Assembly: GCA_963693285.1 (NCBI GenBank)
Contig: OY848917.1
Location: 29,213,245 to 29,277,244, forward strand
Source: Xestospongia muta
Lineage: Eukaryota; Porifera; Demospongiae; Haplosclerida; Petrosiidae
DNA: 64,000 bases
Direction: 5' to 3'
The position numbers were made by a program, and so were the translations under genes. The notes beneath the pieces were generated by a model that saw only the letters and a program-made list of their open reading frames with translations, had not been told where the DNA came from and did no database searches. Below, in pieces: positions 1-27,035 of the stretch. Every line of letters starts with the position of its first letter. The stretch's first letter is position 1.

Positions 1-539
1 ATTAAAGTAATTATCACCAGAATATGGACAAGAAAAGTTTATCTTCATTTGTTTTCCCTTGTAAGTCAGAATGATTCCAGGTTTTCCCTCAATACCAGAT
101 GGAGAGCTGTCTCGCTACAGATTATAAGTAAACAATATCAAGTTAATAAAAACAATATCAAGGTAACAAGATTTTTATTGCTCATCTTACCCACAAGCTT
201 TAAAAGTACATGTGTCTTGAGAATGGATTTGGAAAGAAGGAGACTTAACCCATTTTCCCCATTGTAATTGAGGAGTGATACCACCAAAGGTGATGGTACT
301 AAAATTTATAATTGTTCCATTGACTGCCAAGTATTCATATTCAGGAAGCGGTTGTTTACTCTAACAAAACAATCAAAACAACACAGTCAAACATTAACAG
401 TTTTAGAATAATGAGAAACCTGTCATAATCAAAGTTGAAGTTGGTATAATTACAAAGTTAAAATTAGCAAAACTGATAAATATACTGATAATTTTAATGT
501 TGGTCTGCTCCTTTTTATAGAGCTAGCTTACATTACTAG
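1..539. other. AT-rich stretch without a recognised gene
   Basis: No reading frame with family-like motifs is visible on either strand. The short open frame near the left edge (49-267, plus) has biased, low-information composition and no splice context, so I do not call it a gene. Confidence 0.5.
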
Positions 540-1300
540 AGTGCAAAAGTACACAATTATGTTATAATAAACAGCTCTAAATAGAGTCCATGTTTTTATC
601 ATGATAAGCAGTCCAGATTGGAGTACAACAGTACACAATTATGTCATGATAAGCAGCCCTGAATAGAGTAAAACATTACACAATTTTGTTACGATAAGAA
701 GGCCCGAATATCAGAGACTATTTTTCATGATAGTAGCTCTGAGTAGAGTACAACAATATACAATTATGTCATGATAAGCAGTCCTGAATAAAGTAAAACA
801 TTACACAATTATGTCATGATAGGAAGCACCAAATATCAGAAACTATTTTTTATAATTAGCAGCCCTGAGTAGTGACTATTTTTGATAAGCATCCCTTTTG
901 AGAGTACAACAGCACACAATTATGTCAGGATAAGCAGCTTTGAATAGAGTAAAACATTACACAATTATATCATGATAAGAAGGCCCGAATATCAGAGACT
1001 ATTTTTCATGATAGTAGCCCTGAGTAGAGTACAACAATATACAATTATGCCATGATAAGCAGTATGTGGAGAGTACAACAGTACACTATTATGTCATGAT
1101 AAGCAGCCACGAGTAGTGACTATTTTTGATGATAAGCAACCCTTTTGAGAGTTCAACAGTACACAATTATGTGTCATGATAAGCAGCCTGAATAGCGGAG
1201 ACAATATTTTTGCCCTGAGTAGAGTACACAAGTACACAATTATGTCATGATAAACAACTCTGTGGAGACCATATTATTTGTTATGATAAGCAGCTAGCCC
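540..1300. repeat. Degenerate minisatellite, about 45-60 bp units
   Basis: A core close to ACACAATTATGTCATGATAA recurs many times between about 550 and 1250. It alternates with a second core, AGCAGCCCTGAATAGAGTA, and with a third that includes GACTATTTTT. Units vary in length and have diverged, so this is an old tandem array with some higher-order alternation. No coding potential. Confidence 0.75.
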
Positions 1301-1780
1301 AGATAAATATCATACGTCATTCTCTCCATACTATATACTAGACCAAGGTAAGTTAGTGTCAGTGCTCAGATCATATAGTAATGAATCAAGACATAAAAAC
1401 AGAATAGTTTGAAAGATTTTCTACCTCAAAAGGAGAGTGGAGTGACTCCACTCTGGTTCTATTAATAAGTTTATTGTCTGTAAAAATTATCTCCTGGCAA
1501 TTAGAATCAAGTCATGCTTGCAAGGATGAATACAAATTAGATCAGAGAAAATGATTAACAAATCATTGCTACATAGCAGTAGCCTTAATTGTACAAATCA
1601 TGTAATTAATCCACTATCAAAAAATCTATTAAAAACATTGCAAAAATATACCACAAAGTAAAAGTTCACATTGTGATTAATATAATTATGCAAAAAATGA
1701 CAAGGCCTATACTACTAACAGATACAAAACTAATTTGTCCTTTGAATTCAACAGTAGTTTGCAGTAACTTGAATTTCTTC

Positions 1781-2356
1781 TTATTTCTTAATAGAATCAG
1801 CTTTCAGGCACTGAGCATAGACATCTGCAGGTTGACTATAGCCACTCTGAACAACAAAGGTACCAGTAACACCTTCTGTTGTTGGTTGAATTGCCCACAT
1901 TGATCCATCTTCATGTGCTCCAGAACCCTTGTCATTCCAAATCTCTGGTCCTATCTTGCCTTGAACAACGAGGTCAGCATTAATGCAAGCATACGTTTTC
2001 TTGAGGTCCTCAGGAGGATTATATCCAAGGTTGATAACATCTCCAACAGCAACATAACCTGGTGGAGGAATGACACGCCAAAAGGAAACATCTTGATGTC
2101 CTCCACTTTTTTTATCATTCCATACTTGTTGAAAATCAGCTGGTGGTTTGATTGCACCGTCAACAAGAGGCTTGACAAGAGGAACTGTCCCTTTCATCAT
2201 TGTACTATGGTCCTGTTGAGCAAAGTGTCCTACCATATAATACCCGCTAGGAATAACTGGCGAGAAAACAGCAAGATCTTCTTTTGCCTTTGTGCCACTG
2301 TCAGTGTATATACGAGTACTTTCCCAAGTGGTGAGAATCTCCAGTTGATCAGACAT
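1781..2356 (-). CDS. Vps62/DUF946-like protein, single exon
   Basis: A 191-residue intronless frame starts at 2356 (MSDQLEI) and ends with TAA at 1781. It carries two diagnostic motifs of the Vps62 family: FWRVIPPPGYVAVGDV near residues 92-107 and a WNDKGSGAHEDGSMW block near 140-154; WNDKKSGGHQDVSFW at 79-93 shows this is an internal repeat. Vps62-like domains are known from fungi and plants and resemble a region of Vps13, but their biochemical role is poorly defined. The family is usually longer, so this is a compact single-domain form. No signal peptide or membrane segment is seen. The absence of introns contrasts with the intron-rich genes nearby and could reflect retroposition or transfer, which I cannot test here. 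Confidence 0.7.
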   Translation of the reverse strand: MSDQLEILTTWESTRIYTDSGTKAKEDLAVFSPVIPSGYYMVGHFAQQDHSTMMKGTVPLVKPLVDGAIKPPADFQQVWNDKKSGGHQDVSFWRVIPPPGYVAVGDVINLGYNPPEDLKKTYACINADLVVQGKIGPEIWNDKGSGAHEDGSMWAIQPTTEGVTGTFVVQSGYSQPADVYAQCLKADSIKK

Positions 2357-3684
2357 GATCTTTTCTAAAGGAAAACTTTTTTATATTGTAAGGTTTGCTT
2401 TTATTTTTTGAATTTAAGGTTGTCTTTGATTGCTAGTCTAAGAGAGTTAGCTCTTTTATAGCCACCAAGCCAATTTTGAAGATAACTTTGAAGTGCTACC
2501 TATCTGGATACATATAAATATGTATAAAAGGGATGCCAAGAAAGTGCTCCAAATGCATACGACCTTTCGCGTTAGCTAGTGGGCGTCTGGGGAACGAAAA
2601 TGCGGAAACTGTAATTTAATTATTTAAAAGAGAACAACAAACAATCATCACTTCAGAATATATTAAATATTCGCAAGTTCAATTATGTCAACAGAAACTC
2701 TTTAATAAGAACAAATGGGGAAATTGTAATTTTATTACTAAATTAATGCTTATAGTACATGAGAACGTACACCAACAAACCTCATAGAGTATATTAAGAT
2801 ATCACCAAATCTGGATCCAACTATGTCAATTGCAACTCTGTATTCTATTTGCTCATGATCAAATGCTAATATAGTACATGAAATCACTATTATTCAGATC
2901 TCAATAGCTCTATAAAAAGAGATGGACCAACATCAAAATTATCTATATAATTATCAGTTTTGGTAATTTAAACTTTGAAATCATACTAACTTCATACTAT
3001 AGTGTTTTCTTTATTAGGGCAGCTATTGTTAAAAGACTGAGCATATGCACTAGCATCAAGGATCAAACAAGACTGAGGTAAAGATAATTTATTGTCACAT
3101 TCATAAGCTGTTAATATTTGATTGTTTGTTAGAATGAACAACAACCATACCATTGTGATGAGAATAGTGTGGAAATAGAAGTGTCATTGAAAGAAAGAAA
3201 CTCCATGCACAATACAATAAAGTTGAAAATGAATGAAAGATCTATTGATTAGAATTAAGTATTAAATTCAAATTAGACATTTAATTAGTTCACTAAAGTC
3301 AAGAAACAAAAGTATTTTAGACAAATATACAACGTCTTTCAATCTCCAGTAACGTATAACTATATTGTTGTTGTATATAAGTACATAAGGATTGGAATGG
3401 AGCCTTAAAGCATTCATTGATGTCACATCATGAGAGTTTGTACATATATATATATATCCTTGTTGTAGAAGTGGGTGATTTATTTATATTAATTAATATT
3501 GGTTGCCACTGCATAAGTATGAATAGCTTAGAATAAACTAGATAACTGATATTTTCTAATCTAATTGATGTTTCGACTTATATAGAGGATTATTCATTTA
3601 CTATAATATAAATGATCAAGCGACAAAACTGCTCCACACCCACTAATAAGAAGGTGTGGCTCTGTGGCAATATACTTGTTGAGA
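2357..3684. other. Intergenic region between Vps62-like gene and ALAD
   Basis: AT-rich DNA lies between two divergently transcribed genes, so both promoters probably sit here. A short AT dinucleotide run lies near 3448-3460. I see no exon, RNA gene or recognisable mobile element. Confidence 0.5.
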
Positions 3685-7666
<3,982 letters not shown>

Positions 7667-7866
7667 CATATCCTGACCAATTAGGATTACAAGATTATAC
7701 TTGCTCTTATAGTTTCTATGTTTTTGAGCTGCCAATTGTAATTACATTGACTTGTATATAGTACATTATTTTTAAAATTATTTTTAGTGTTTTACAAAAT
7801 GTTGAGGACAACATTAATTGATTTTTAATGTTTTAATTAATGATTGTGTTAATTTAATTTTTCCTT

Positions 7867-8106
7867 AGAAATTAACACAAAATTTAAATGACAAACTAAC
7901 TACAATTCGTCACATCTATTTTTTAGTCATATTAACAATGGTAGCAAGAAATTAACACAAAATTTAAACGACAAACTAACTACTATGTGTCACATCTATA
8001 TTTTAGTCATATTAACAATGGTAGCAAGAAATTAACACAAAATTTAAACGACAAACTAACTACAATGCGTCACATCTATTTTTTAGTCATATTAACAATG
8101 GTAGCA
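7867..8106. repeat. Three 80-bp tandem copies of the GATD3 3' end
   Basis: Three units start near 7867, 7947 and 8027 with a period of 80 bases. On the minus strand each unit carries the last nine codons and stop of the GATD3-like gene ([13 protein letters not shown]) plus roughly 50 bases of 3' flank. The copy at 8027-8106 is the one attached to the gene; the other two lie beyond the stop. Confidence 0.85.
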
Positions 8107-10633
8107 ATCATATTGCCAATTCCATCATAGATCTCGTGTAATGGCGCATTACACATGAAAGCAGGTGTAGTGATAACTTTATGTTCTTGATCAATATGCA
8201 ACTCCTATAGAATTTTAATAGTTAAGAAAATTTTCAGGCAGAAAGCACTAACTAGTGAGATCTTCGCCAAACACAACTTTTACAGTATAATAAACCTATA
8301 ATAGTTAGGATACAGTGACTTCTCTATTGTAATGTTGAGCTCCCATAGATTGAACAGCATTAGCAGTACCAGCATATGGCCATTTGCCATCTTGTTCTTC
8401 ATCCATACCAACTGTTACTTGAATACCTGAAAGTACCTACAATACAATAGCACTTCATTATTCATATATAATAGTGTTAGTGAGTTTTGTAGGCAGATAA
8501 ATTTTTTAGCCATTTAGCTATTTTGTGATTGTTGTCTGTTAAATAATTATAGGATAATAATTTAATTTGGGTCTTAATTGAACTTTTGCTTTGGAAATTG
8601 AAGAGCTAGCAAGCTGACAAAAAATGCTAAAAGGCAAGCTAGCTAGCAAAAAAGGTATAAAGGTTGATTACCTATCATTATAGTGCTTACAAAGACCTCA
8701 ATGGTTACTGTGTCCTTTGATGATTGGAGCATGTCATTAAATTCATTTGTTGCTTTTAATTAATGTAGATGGACACACTTGTATACATACAGTACCACAT
8801 GGCCAAGGTTTGTCTGGCACATTTTCATTTTATAAACATAATTCACCTCTCCACAAAATGGTTGTATGTATTGCATGAATGCATTGATGTGGGCATTAAT
8901 TAAAATGTGTCAGCTAAATAATTAATTTGTGGTTAATATTATAATGATGCTAACAATGTGTGACACTAACCTTTGCTGGTAAGACTGGTGAAATACAACA
9001 AAACCTATAACATAAAACAAATATACAAATAGTTCTTATTATAATATGTACTAACCCCATTGGTTTATTAGCATCTCTGAATTGTTTAATAACTCTCTCG
9101 ACATCAGCATCCAAAGTCATCGACTCACCTTCTGTTGCAAATGTTGATCTGTCAATATAAAGACATACTATAAATTGATAAGCATTGCAAGTTAATATAT
9201 GATTAATTTATTAGCACACGTTAATGCTAAAATGTACATACCTAACAACATCAGTTTCAGTATATACTGTTCAAATAAAAGAGACATTAGATGTACTGTA
9301 CAAAATGTCAGTCTTGACTTAAAGCTGGAAATTATAAATTATAAGGCTACTATAAATTGTGTTACATAATATATTGCATTAACTTTATCAATTTTAGTGA
9401 GAACTAGAATATTATAATTGTTACAATTTGTAAATGCTATTTTTTTATTCCACAAATAAAATTAAATTTCTTGCAGACAAATTGAAAAAATCACTACATT
9501 CCATACAGATTAAATCATTAAATTTAACACAAGTAATTAATAGTTAATTAATCACTAAATTTCTAGTAGACACAATCAATTATAGGCTTAGCGTATTCAT
9601 TAATCAGGTAATGCTCATATTGTTCTAGAAACAGCTAAAGTTACAGCATCCTTCTACCAATTGCATGAGTTATACTCCATAACATTTTACTTCTTATTAC
9701 AATTAATCAGTTTAATAATATAGAATATATCTCACAAGTTCTTAGCTGCTCCAAATCCACCAGGAAAAACAACAGCATCAAAAGATTTCACCTGTAGCTC
9801 ATTCAGTGGTGAGATGTCACCACGTGCTATCCGAGCAGACTCCACTAATACATTCCTATAAAGAGAATATTAGCTCATAATCACACATGGTGACATTATA
9901 ATATACATGTACATGTATGTTACACATGTATATAGCTATTAAAGTAAAGGATGATACTATTTTCCTCATGGACTCAACTCACCTTGTTTCTCCTTCCATT
10001 GGCTCTCCTTTCAAATGATTAATTACATGTAACTGAGGTTTGTCAGGTGCAAATATACTGACCTCAGCACTGTGTCGACTGAGATGGACTAAACATCTAT
10101 TAATGTTACAAATGTATAAGAAATAAGATTGTTGGTAAAATCTAGTTGTTATATTAATGTTTGTTAATATGTAAGTGAACAGGTTGGATGAAATCATATT
10201 ATTAAAACAAGTGCTATAATCATAGACATTTTTACTTAACTAAGAATCTCAGTAAATATCCAATCAACAATTATCTTACATTGAAGCTTCATGGATTTCA
10301 GAACCATCATACACACCACTTCCTGATAATACCTATAACATAAACAAGATTATAAATGTTGGTATAATGTTGGCAGGTCACCATATGACTAAAGAATACA
10401 TTTCATAAGTTTTAGAATGCTAAAAACTTTGATAAGTCATTAGAACTCAGTAGTGAACTTGTGAAATACGTTTCATTGGTTAGTAATAGTTGTATACAAC
10501 AAAGGTAATAAAGACCAACGTACAACGTATGATGTGCATGCATGAATATATCAATTAGTAAAACTAATTCAGAAGGACAAATGATACACTGTACTTACAT
10601 ATGTATTATATATATGTGTGTGTGTGTGCGTGT

Positions 10634-10689
<56 letters not shown>

Positions 10690-10937
10690 ATGGATGGATA
10701 TATATATCATAAATATTGTATTACTTTAATCTTTATGATCATATGCATGTAGATACACGTACAAGTTATGTTAGACTAAATTTATTCTAGCTCCTCCCAT
10801 TATTATTGAATGTACTTAGGTCATTTTACCACAGCTATCTTGTTGTAAAGTCCTCGGTTTCCTGTTGATATACTAGCTCGATCTAGTCTCAAGAGCCATG
10901 GACGAAATTGGTTAGAAATTCTCAACAATCCGCTCAT
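8076..10937 (-). CDS. GATD3: Mitochondrial GATD3/ES1-like protein (DJ-1/PfpI superfamily), complete
   Basis: Eight minus-strand exons join in frame to 257 residues: 10830-10937, 10280-10332, 9983-10096, 9736-9855, 9056-9148, 8971-9004, 8314-8436, 8076-8204. The first exon is rich in Arg, Leu and Ser and lacks acidic residues ([18 protein letters not shown]), as expected of a mitochondrial targeting peptide. The mature part follows vertebrate ES1/GATD3: [63 protein letters not shown] with the nucleophile-elbow cysteine, [16 protein letters not shown] and [19 protein letters not shown]. An upstream in-frame ATG at 11024 exists, but the leader from 10937 fits family length better. It is divergent to a broken DCAF7 promoter copy at 11.0 kb. 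Confidence 0.93.
10608..10690. repeat. TG dinucleotide microsatellite in GATD3 intron 1
   Basis: An almost uninterrupted TG run of about 75 bases lies between GATD3 exons 1 and 2, followed by GGAT and AT runs. Confidence 0.95.
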
Positions 10938-11010
10938 TCCGCACGAGTTACCACGCCTTGTACAATGTACGTATAATAAGAAATGTAATATTGAAATACG
11001 ACGAATAGTG
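10938..11010. promoter_or_regulatory. Divergent promoter, left copy
   Basis: This interval separates the GATD3 first exon (minus) from the remnant of a DCAF7 first exon (plus). It shares the block AATAAGAAATGTAATATTGA (near 10975-10995) and a CCACGCC..TTGTAC element with 26960-26996 of the right copy. The sharing between two otherwise diverged copies is the evidence for a regulatory role; transcription start sites are not known. Confidence 0.45.
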
Positions 11011-11340
11011 ACCGTATATGGCATGAGCTATGTGGTTGGTTCTTCCAATCTTCCTATGGGAAGAACTGAACATGTATCACTTGACACTACATTCAATGCT
11101 AATCACTATGCCAAACAGGAACGCTCTTTAAATTTAAAGTTCATAGAAATTCACGAGAGTGGCATGAAGTTGGGTGAACCTTGTCCTGCAGTCAGCACCC
11201 TAATGCCAGAAAACGTTAAGCTATTCAATCTAGGTATTTTATAATAGTATTGTTATAATGGTGAATAATTTGGTAAGTTTACCCTGAAGGCGGAAAGTAT
11301 TGCCAATTTTTAGCTTGATGAAATAATTAAAAGTGCTATT
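11008..11340 (+). pseudogene. Decayed copy of DCAF7 exon 1 and its downstream flank
   Basis: The start TVYGMSYVV corresponds to TVYGMNWSV of the intact DCAF7 exon 1 at 27.1 kb, but the segment holding the initiator codon and first about 28 codons is missing and the frame then diverges. Similarity resumes around 11215-11340 with the sequence downstream of the intact exon (for example ATTCAAT.TAGGTATT.TATAAT). The resulting 78-residue open frame is therefore not DCAF7. Confidence 0.7.
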
Positions 11341-12662
11341 TTGAGGTAGAAATACCAGAAATTTTTTCCAGCTTTTTTGATACAGTCATGTAAAGACCAA
11401 TGACTGAGCCTGTAAAGTGAAGTACAGTAGTAAATTCCAATGCCCTTAATGATTCATTTAAAATTAGTACAGTATATGGTCCTGGCAAAAGCCTAACTGT
11501 ATAAGGTGTTTGTGTCATTGTGTGGATCTGTCATCATGAAAATAACTACCAAAAGACATACATGCAGCCAAGTGTAAACCAGTTATATTGGCTGGAAACA
11601 AGCCTGACTGTTCAGTTGTAGAGGTACACCAACAAATCTTTATTTTACCCAACCTCCTGTCTATTCTTAATATAATAAGCAATAGTAACCTAGGTGATGT
11701 CCAAGAACAGAAATTATACAACCTCCTGTGTGTGAATATTCTCATATCTTCCAACAGGGACACCACAATATAATTCTACGAAAGACAGGAGTATAAGGTT
11801 TTCTGCAGACTATGAAAACGCCACCAAGACATATAACAGCATTGCCAACAGTGTGACAAACGTGTCTCCAGAAGACCTCCCTCTTAAACAAGTTTGTAAA
11901 TCTAGGGCACAATATATCATTGGAGTACCTATGGTATGCATTGCCATTAATGTACTCAGGCCCCTTCCATTGTTATAATCTGGAAATCAATATCTACTCA
12001 TCATTACTAACTACTTCACTAAGTTAACATGGCTGAACTTATGATGAGTGTAGGTCAATCATCCACACAATGTAGTGAGTGACCCACACTGAACCATCAC
12101 AATGAAGTTTAGAATGATAACTTCAAAGCTAAGTTAGTAGAATACTTTCAATAAAAACACAGCAAATAATACTCGTGCATGTATTATCCACCAATTCTGT
12201 GCATTCCCTCAAATATTGAATAAACCCTAGTTATAATCTGCTTGACAGCTGCATGAACAATAAACACATATTTAATAGTTTGAGACACACATTCATTGTT
12301 CACATCAACTGCCCCACTCACCTAATTAGTACTTTGTAATGACTACGGAGAGTTCACTTCTAAAGTACCAGATTTTAGGGTATTAGCTCTCATATTTTTA
12401 CTTCATGAATGTACTTCTCTAGTGTAGCTTATGTACAACATTTATGATTAAAAGAGCTTTGAGTTGACATCTACTATCTCCAAAAGCACTCAAAATATAA
12501 TGTAAAATATAGCAGAAAGGTAAACAAGTATACCATAAAGAGGAAATTATTATTATCTGGTGATATGAAAAATTCAGCTTAAAAATATTTCAGTCTTTAA
12601 TACACTTATAAAACATAAAACATACTGTAACTACAAATGCATAACAAAGTATATAAACCAAT
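11341..12662. other. Intergenic DNA between duplicated promoter and fusion gene
   Basis: No intact gene is seen. It contains a decayed gypsy fragment near 11.9-12.1 kb. The 12.15-12.66 kb part is AT-rich and featureless; it is the 3' flank of the minus-strand fusion gene. Confidence 0.5.
11910..12130 (+). mobile_element. Ty3/gypsy integrase relic
   Basis: A broken frame reads like the integrase core start: AINVLRPLPLL, a stop, then NQYLLIITNYFTKLTWL. Stops interrupt the match, and no LTR or flanking pol domains are visible nearby. It is an old fragment. Confidence 0.6.
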
Positions 12663-23558
<10,896 letters not shown>

Positions 23559-25774
23559 CTACACTACTACACTGCTACAGCAGAAACACAATCATAAAAA
23601 GCGGAAGCGATTTGTTTGCAACGGAAATGGGCTTTTGCTGAACATATAGCTTCCATCAAGGGCTGTGTTTTTTGCGCATGAAAGCCTTCTGCGAATAGTT
23701 GGAAGTTGAAATACTCTGTTTTTGCAGGTGATACTGGGTTGTCTTCAATTTGAGTAGCGAGTAAGTTATTCATTGATTAGTAACTAATATTATATAAGAG
23801 CCTAGTTTGTATCAAGAAAAATGATAGAAATTAAAATTTTTTTCTCGTTAGAGAATATAATTTTTAAAGCACCTCCTTAAATCGAACCTATATTCCATCC
23901 CGAGTCCTGACTAGCTGTATATGTTGGTGTTACCAGACCCTTTCTCTTTCTCTTAATGAAGGGGGCAGCAACACCAGACTCTAATTAAATTTATGTAGCT
24001 TAGTATAAGTTTATAAAATGTCGTCTAATGTGACACTGTTGTCATATTCTGTTACTATTTCTGTCTCTAGGCAGTCTTTTGTGTCAGGGTGTGTTCCTTA
24101 TCCGATATTGCACTTTTATAGTCTTCATAAATGTGTCTATGTTCGAGCTGTGTAGTCTGGTTCAAAGGTGCCTTTGTAAATTTTATAACACTGACGTTCT
24201 GGTTCACAATAAACTGACTTTGATTTGGATCCACAATGACATGATGCACAACCTTTTACAATTACAACCAGCTAATCAACATCAATGATGAACTGGCTTA
24301 TTGTAAAATTGGATGGGTCAAGACTAAAAGGATATCATATTATTCTGGTGATATCTTCATGAAATAAATCATTTAAAAATTACCTGGTATGTTCTAGTAA
24401 TGAATTGTGGTATAGCCAATCTTGATTGATTGCTTTACTTTGTGGAATATATGAAGGAGTGTTTGTTTAATATTTGCTAGTCTATACTAACTAATGCCAA
24501 TAATATAAGGTAGTTAAAAGTTCCATTCCTTTTATAAAGTATTGTACCAAACCTTTTATGGATTTATATAAATTACATGTACTCATTTAGATGTAACTAA
24601 GTTGACACAGAAGTCATCTTGATGTAAACTTAGTTGTACCATTATGACTTCAAATCCAGCCCTAGAGTAGAAATGTTGTCACCTATGTATGTCTCTCCAG
24701 TGTAGGACTCCACAAAGACTAAACATTTTGTACTCTAAAGAAGGCTTTCTCCTGATACAGGTTCTCAGCAGTAAAATACAACAGCTTCTATCATGGAAAA
24801 AGTAAGCTTATCTGTGGATGGTTCATTTTGTACAATCTTCCATAGTTCCCAAGACATTTAAAAATAATGGTTGTTTTCATGATTGATGTGTACTTACATA
24901 ATAAATAGTATTAGGTCAGTTATATGAACTGGTATGCTTGCTATCTCCTTAATTCTATCACTCAGAACAAACATTGCTTTGCTAACTTTAGCAGTATTAC
25001 TTGTTATTATAAACTTTATGAACATGAATGTGATAACTGGCTTTTGAAACTCTGTTCGCTAAAATGTTGGAATAGACTCTTGGTTGTTGCATGTTACTAT
25101 GCATCTACTAGGTCTCTCTTACAAATGTTAAAATTAAGGGGTGGAGTCTCATGCAGATGGTGTTCTTTTCATGATCATTCCAATTGGAAAAGTAGATTAT
25201 ATTATATACCTCTTTTTGCCACACAGGTAACATTTATTGCTGATCAGTACTTGATCTCAAAGGAAATTTGATGTCTGAATTTTGTTTGTCTTTTGGTAAA
25301 AGATAAACAGCTAATACTTTGTGTAATGTTAATTCTGTTACATGCAATGCTAATCATAAGTATGTTTTGTGTTTAATTTTATTTCAAAGATTAACAACTG
25401 AGACAAAAATGATTTTTATATGTACTTATAGCCCCAGATATCCTCTAGTCAATAACGTCAATAATTCCACCATAAAGGCTTTGAGCTAAGGGTGCAAATG
25501 GGTAATCCAGGTTTGTGCATTACAAGAAATTTGTACTTTTTTTCACAGCCTATTCCCCTTAGTCTGAGTGAATCAATCAACAGTGGGACTCCAAATCTGC
25601 TAACAACTTTTTTCACAACAATGTTGGCAATAGAGTGGCCTCCAAATTATTAAAGGGAGATGACTTTTATCCAACCACTCCCTCAAAGGAGTGGTTGGAT
25701 AAAATCTTATTAAAATAAGTGTTATAACTATAGAAGTTTTACAGCTAAGAGAGTTAGTAATTGTTCAAGCTTAC
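23559..25774. other. Intergenic DNA between fusion gene and duplicated block
   Basis: No gene is recognised. A 115-codon open frame at 24924-25271 (plus) shows no motif. A minus-strand stretch near 25510-25640 reads VVKKVVSRFGVPLLIDS, similar to the middle of a Ty3/gypsy integrase, as a short relic. A short inverted repeat around AGGAGTGGTTGGATAAA lies at 25668-25702. Confidence 0.45.
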
Positions 25775-26920
25775 ATTGATGCTTCGTGTATTTCAGAGCC
25801 ATTGTACACACCACTTCCTGATAATACCTGTGAGGCAAACAAGATTATAATCATTGGTATAATGTTGGCAAGTCATCTATGATTTTAGAGTTTTACAACC
25901 TCTGAATGCTAATAAAGTTGATGAGTCGTATCAATTTTTACAAAATTTTGCAGTAAATTTGTGTATAAAATACATTGTCAGCAGTATGCAACAAAGTTAA
26001 TAGTCCTAGGTGTGTGCATACCACATAGCTCTAAAATTTAGGACAACCTAACATGTTTTTTATACCAAACAGCATAACTAAGTTCAGACAGACAAAAGCT
26101 AAAGTGTACTCATAGGAGTAGGAACAGGGGTGGGGGGGCAGGGGGCACGTCCTTCTCCCCCATATTTTTGGTATATTGTCAGATGGTTTCACAATCAACT
26201 GATTTAGATTAGCTACTTTTCAATCCTCATATTACAATTTACACATGTAAAACATTTCAAAAATTCCAAAATTCTGATGTCTGATCTGGAAATGTATAGA
26301 ATGATCTCGATCTTGGTAGATTGAGTATTCAACTACAGATGCTTCACATGAATATGAACTTGCCTTTTTCACCTCAGATCAAGACAGTCATCAGTGTGTA
26401 AGCCATTTGCAGCATTATGAATGAAATTGAAAGTAGAAAAACAATGCTATCAGAAGTGTACCGCTTAATACAAATCTTCCTCACTATACCAGTCACAACA
26501 GCCACAGCAGAGTGGACATTTTCTTCATTAAAATGGCTTAAAACCTTTCTTAGATCTACGATGACACAGTCCAGGTTAAACACACTTATGTTGATGTATG
26601 TTCATAGAGATTTAACTGAATCAATGGACCTTACATATATTGCAAAAAGTTTTGTCAGTGTAAACGACAGATTTTATTTTGGTTGTTTTTGAAATACTTC
26701 ATTAAGCTGAACAATGTCAAAATGTTATATATGTGCCTCCCAAATGACAAAATTGTTCCTACATCTATGACACTTACATGTATATGTGTAATATATACGT
26801 TATATTGCTAATTATCTGACATCTATGCTGCAAAAACAACAATGCTGTTATAATGTCCTCAGTTTCCTGTTGATATACTAGGCTTGCTAGCTCGATCTAT
26901 ATAGTATCAACAGCCATGGA
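25775..26920 (-). pseudogene. GATD3-like pseudogene fragment, right copy
   Basis: Exon 2 at 25775-25827 is open with good splice sites ([17 protein letters not shown]), matching the functional exon at 10280-10332. The matching exon 1 at about 26845-26920 has lost the initiator ATG, carries an extra GGCTTGCTA-type insertion and contains stops. Exons 3-8 are absent. A hAT relic is inserted between the two exons. The copy is therefore dead. Confidence 0.8.
26380..26695 (+). mobile_element. hAT transposase C-terminal remnant
   Basis: A 91-codon open frame ends in the hAT dimerisation region: FLTIPVTTATAEWTFSSLKW then LKTFLRSTMTQSRLNTLM. The family usually has ER in place of EW in this motif. The catalytic part is missing. 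It lies inside the GATD3 pseudogene, so it inserted after or during the duplication. Confidence 0.75.
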
Positions 26921-27035
26921 CGTAATTCTAAACATCTACTGATTTAAATAGTTAGCCACGCCCTTGTACGCATAATAAGAAATGTAATATTGAAATATCG
27001 CGTGTTCACATATTTACAATTTACATAGCCACAAC
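26921..27035. promoter_or_regulatory. Divergent promoter, right copy (DCAF7 promoter)
   Basis: Lies directly upstream of the DCAF7 ATG. It shares CCACGCCCTTGTAC and AATAAGAAATGTAATATTGA with the left copy at 10.96-10.99 kb. The leftward gene of this copy is a pseudogene, so only the rightward direction still serves a gene. Confidence 0.5.

Noticed and set aside
1913..2368. Open frame of 151 codons opposite the Vps62-like gene
   Set aside because: It is the antisense shadow of a frame with clear family motifs.
11008..11244. Functional DCAF7 start at the left duplicate
   Set aside because: Only about ten residues agree (TVYGM..); the initiator segment is deleted and the rest of the frame is unrelated.
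24924..25271. Open frame of 115 codons, plus strand
   Set aside because: No motif, no splice context and cysteine-rich composition typical of chance frames in AT-rich DNA.
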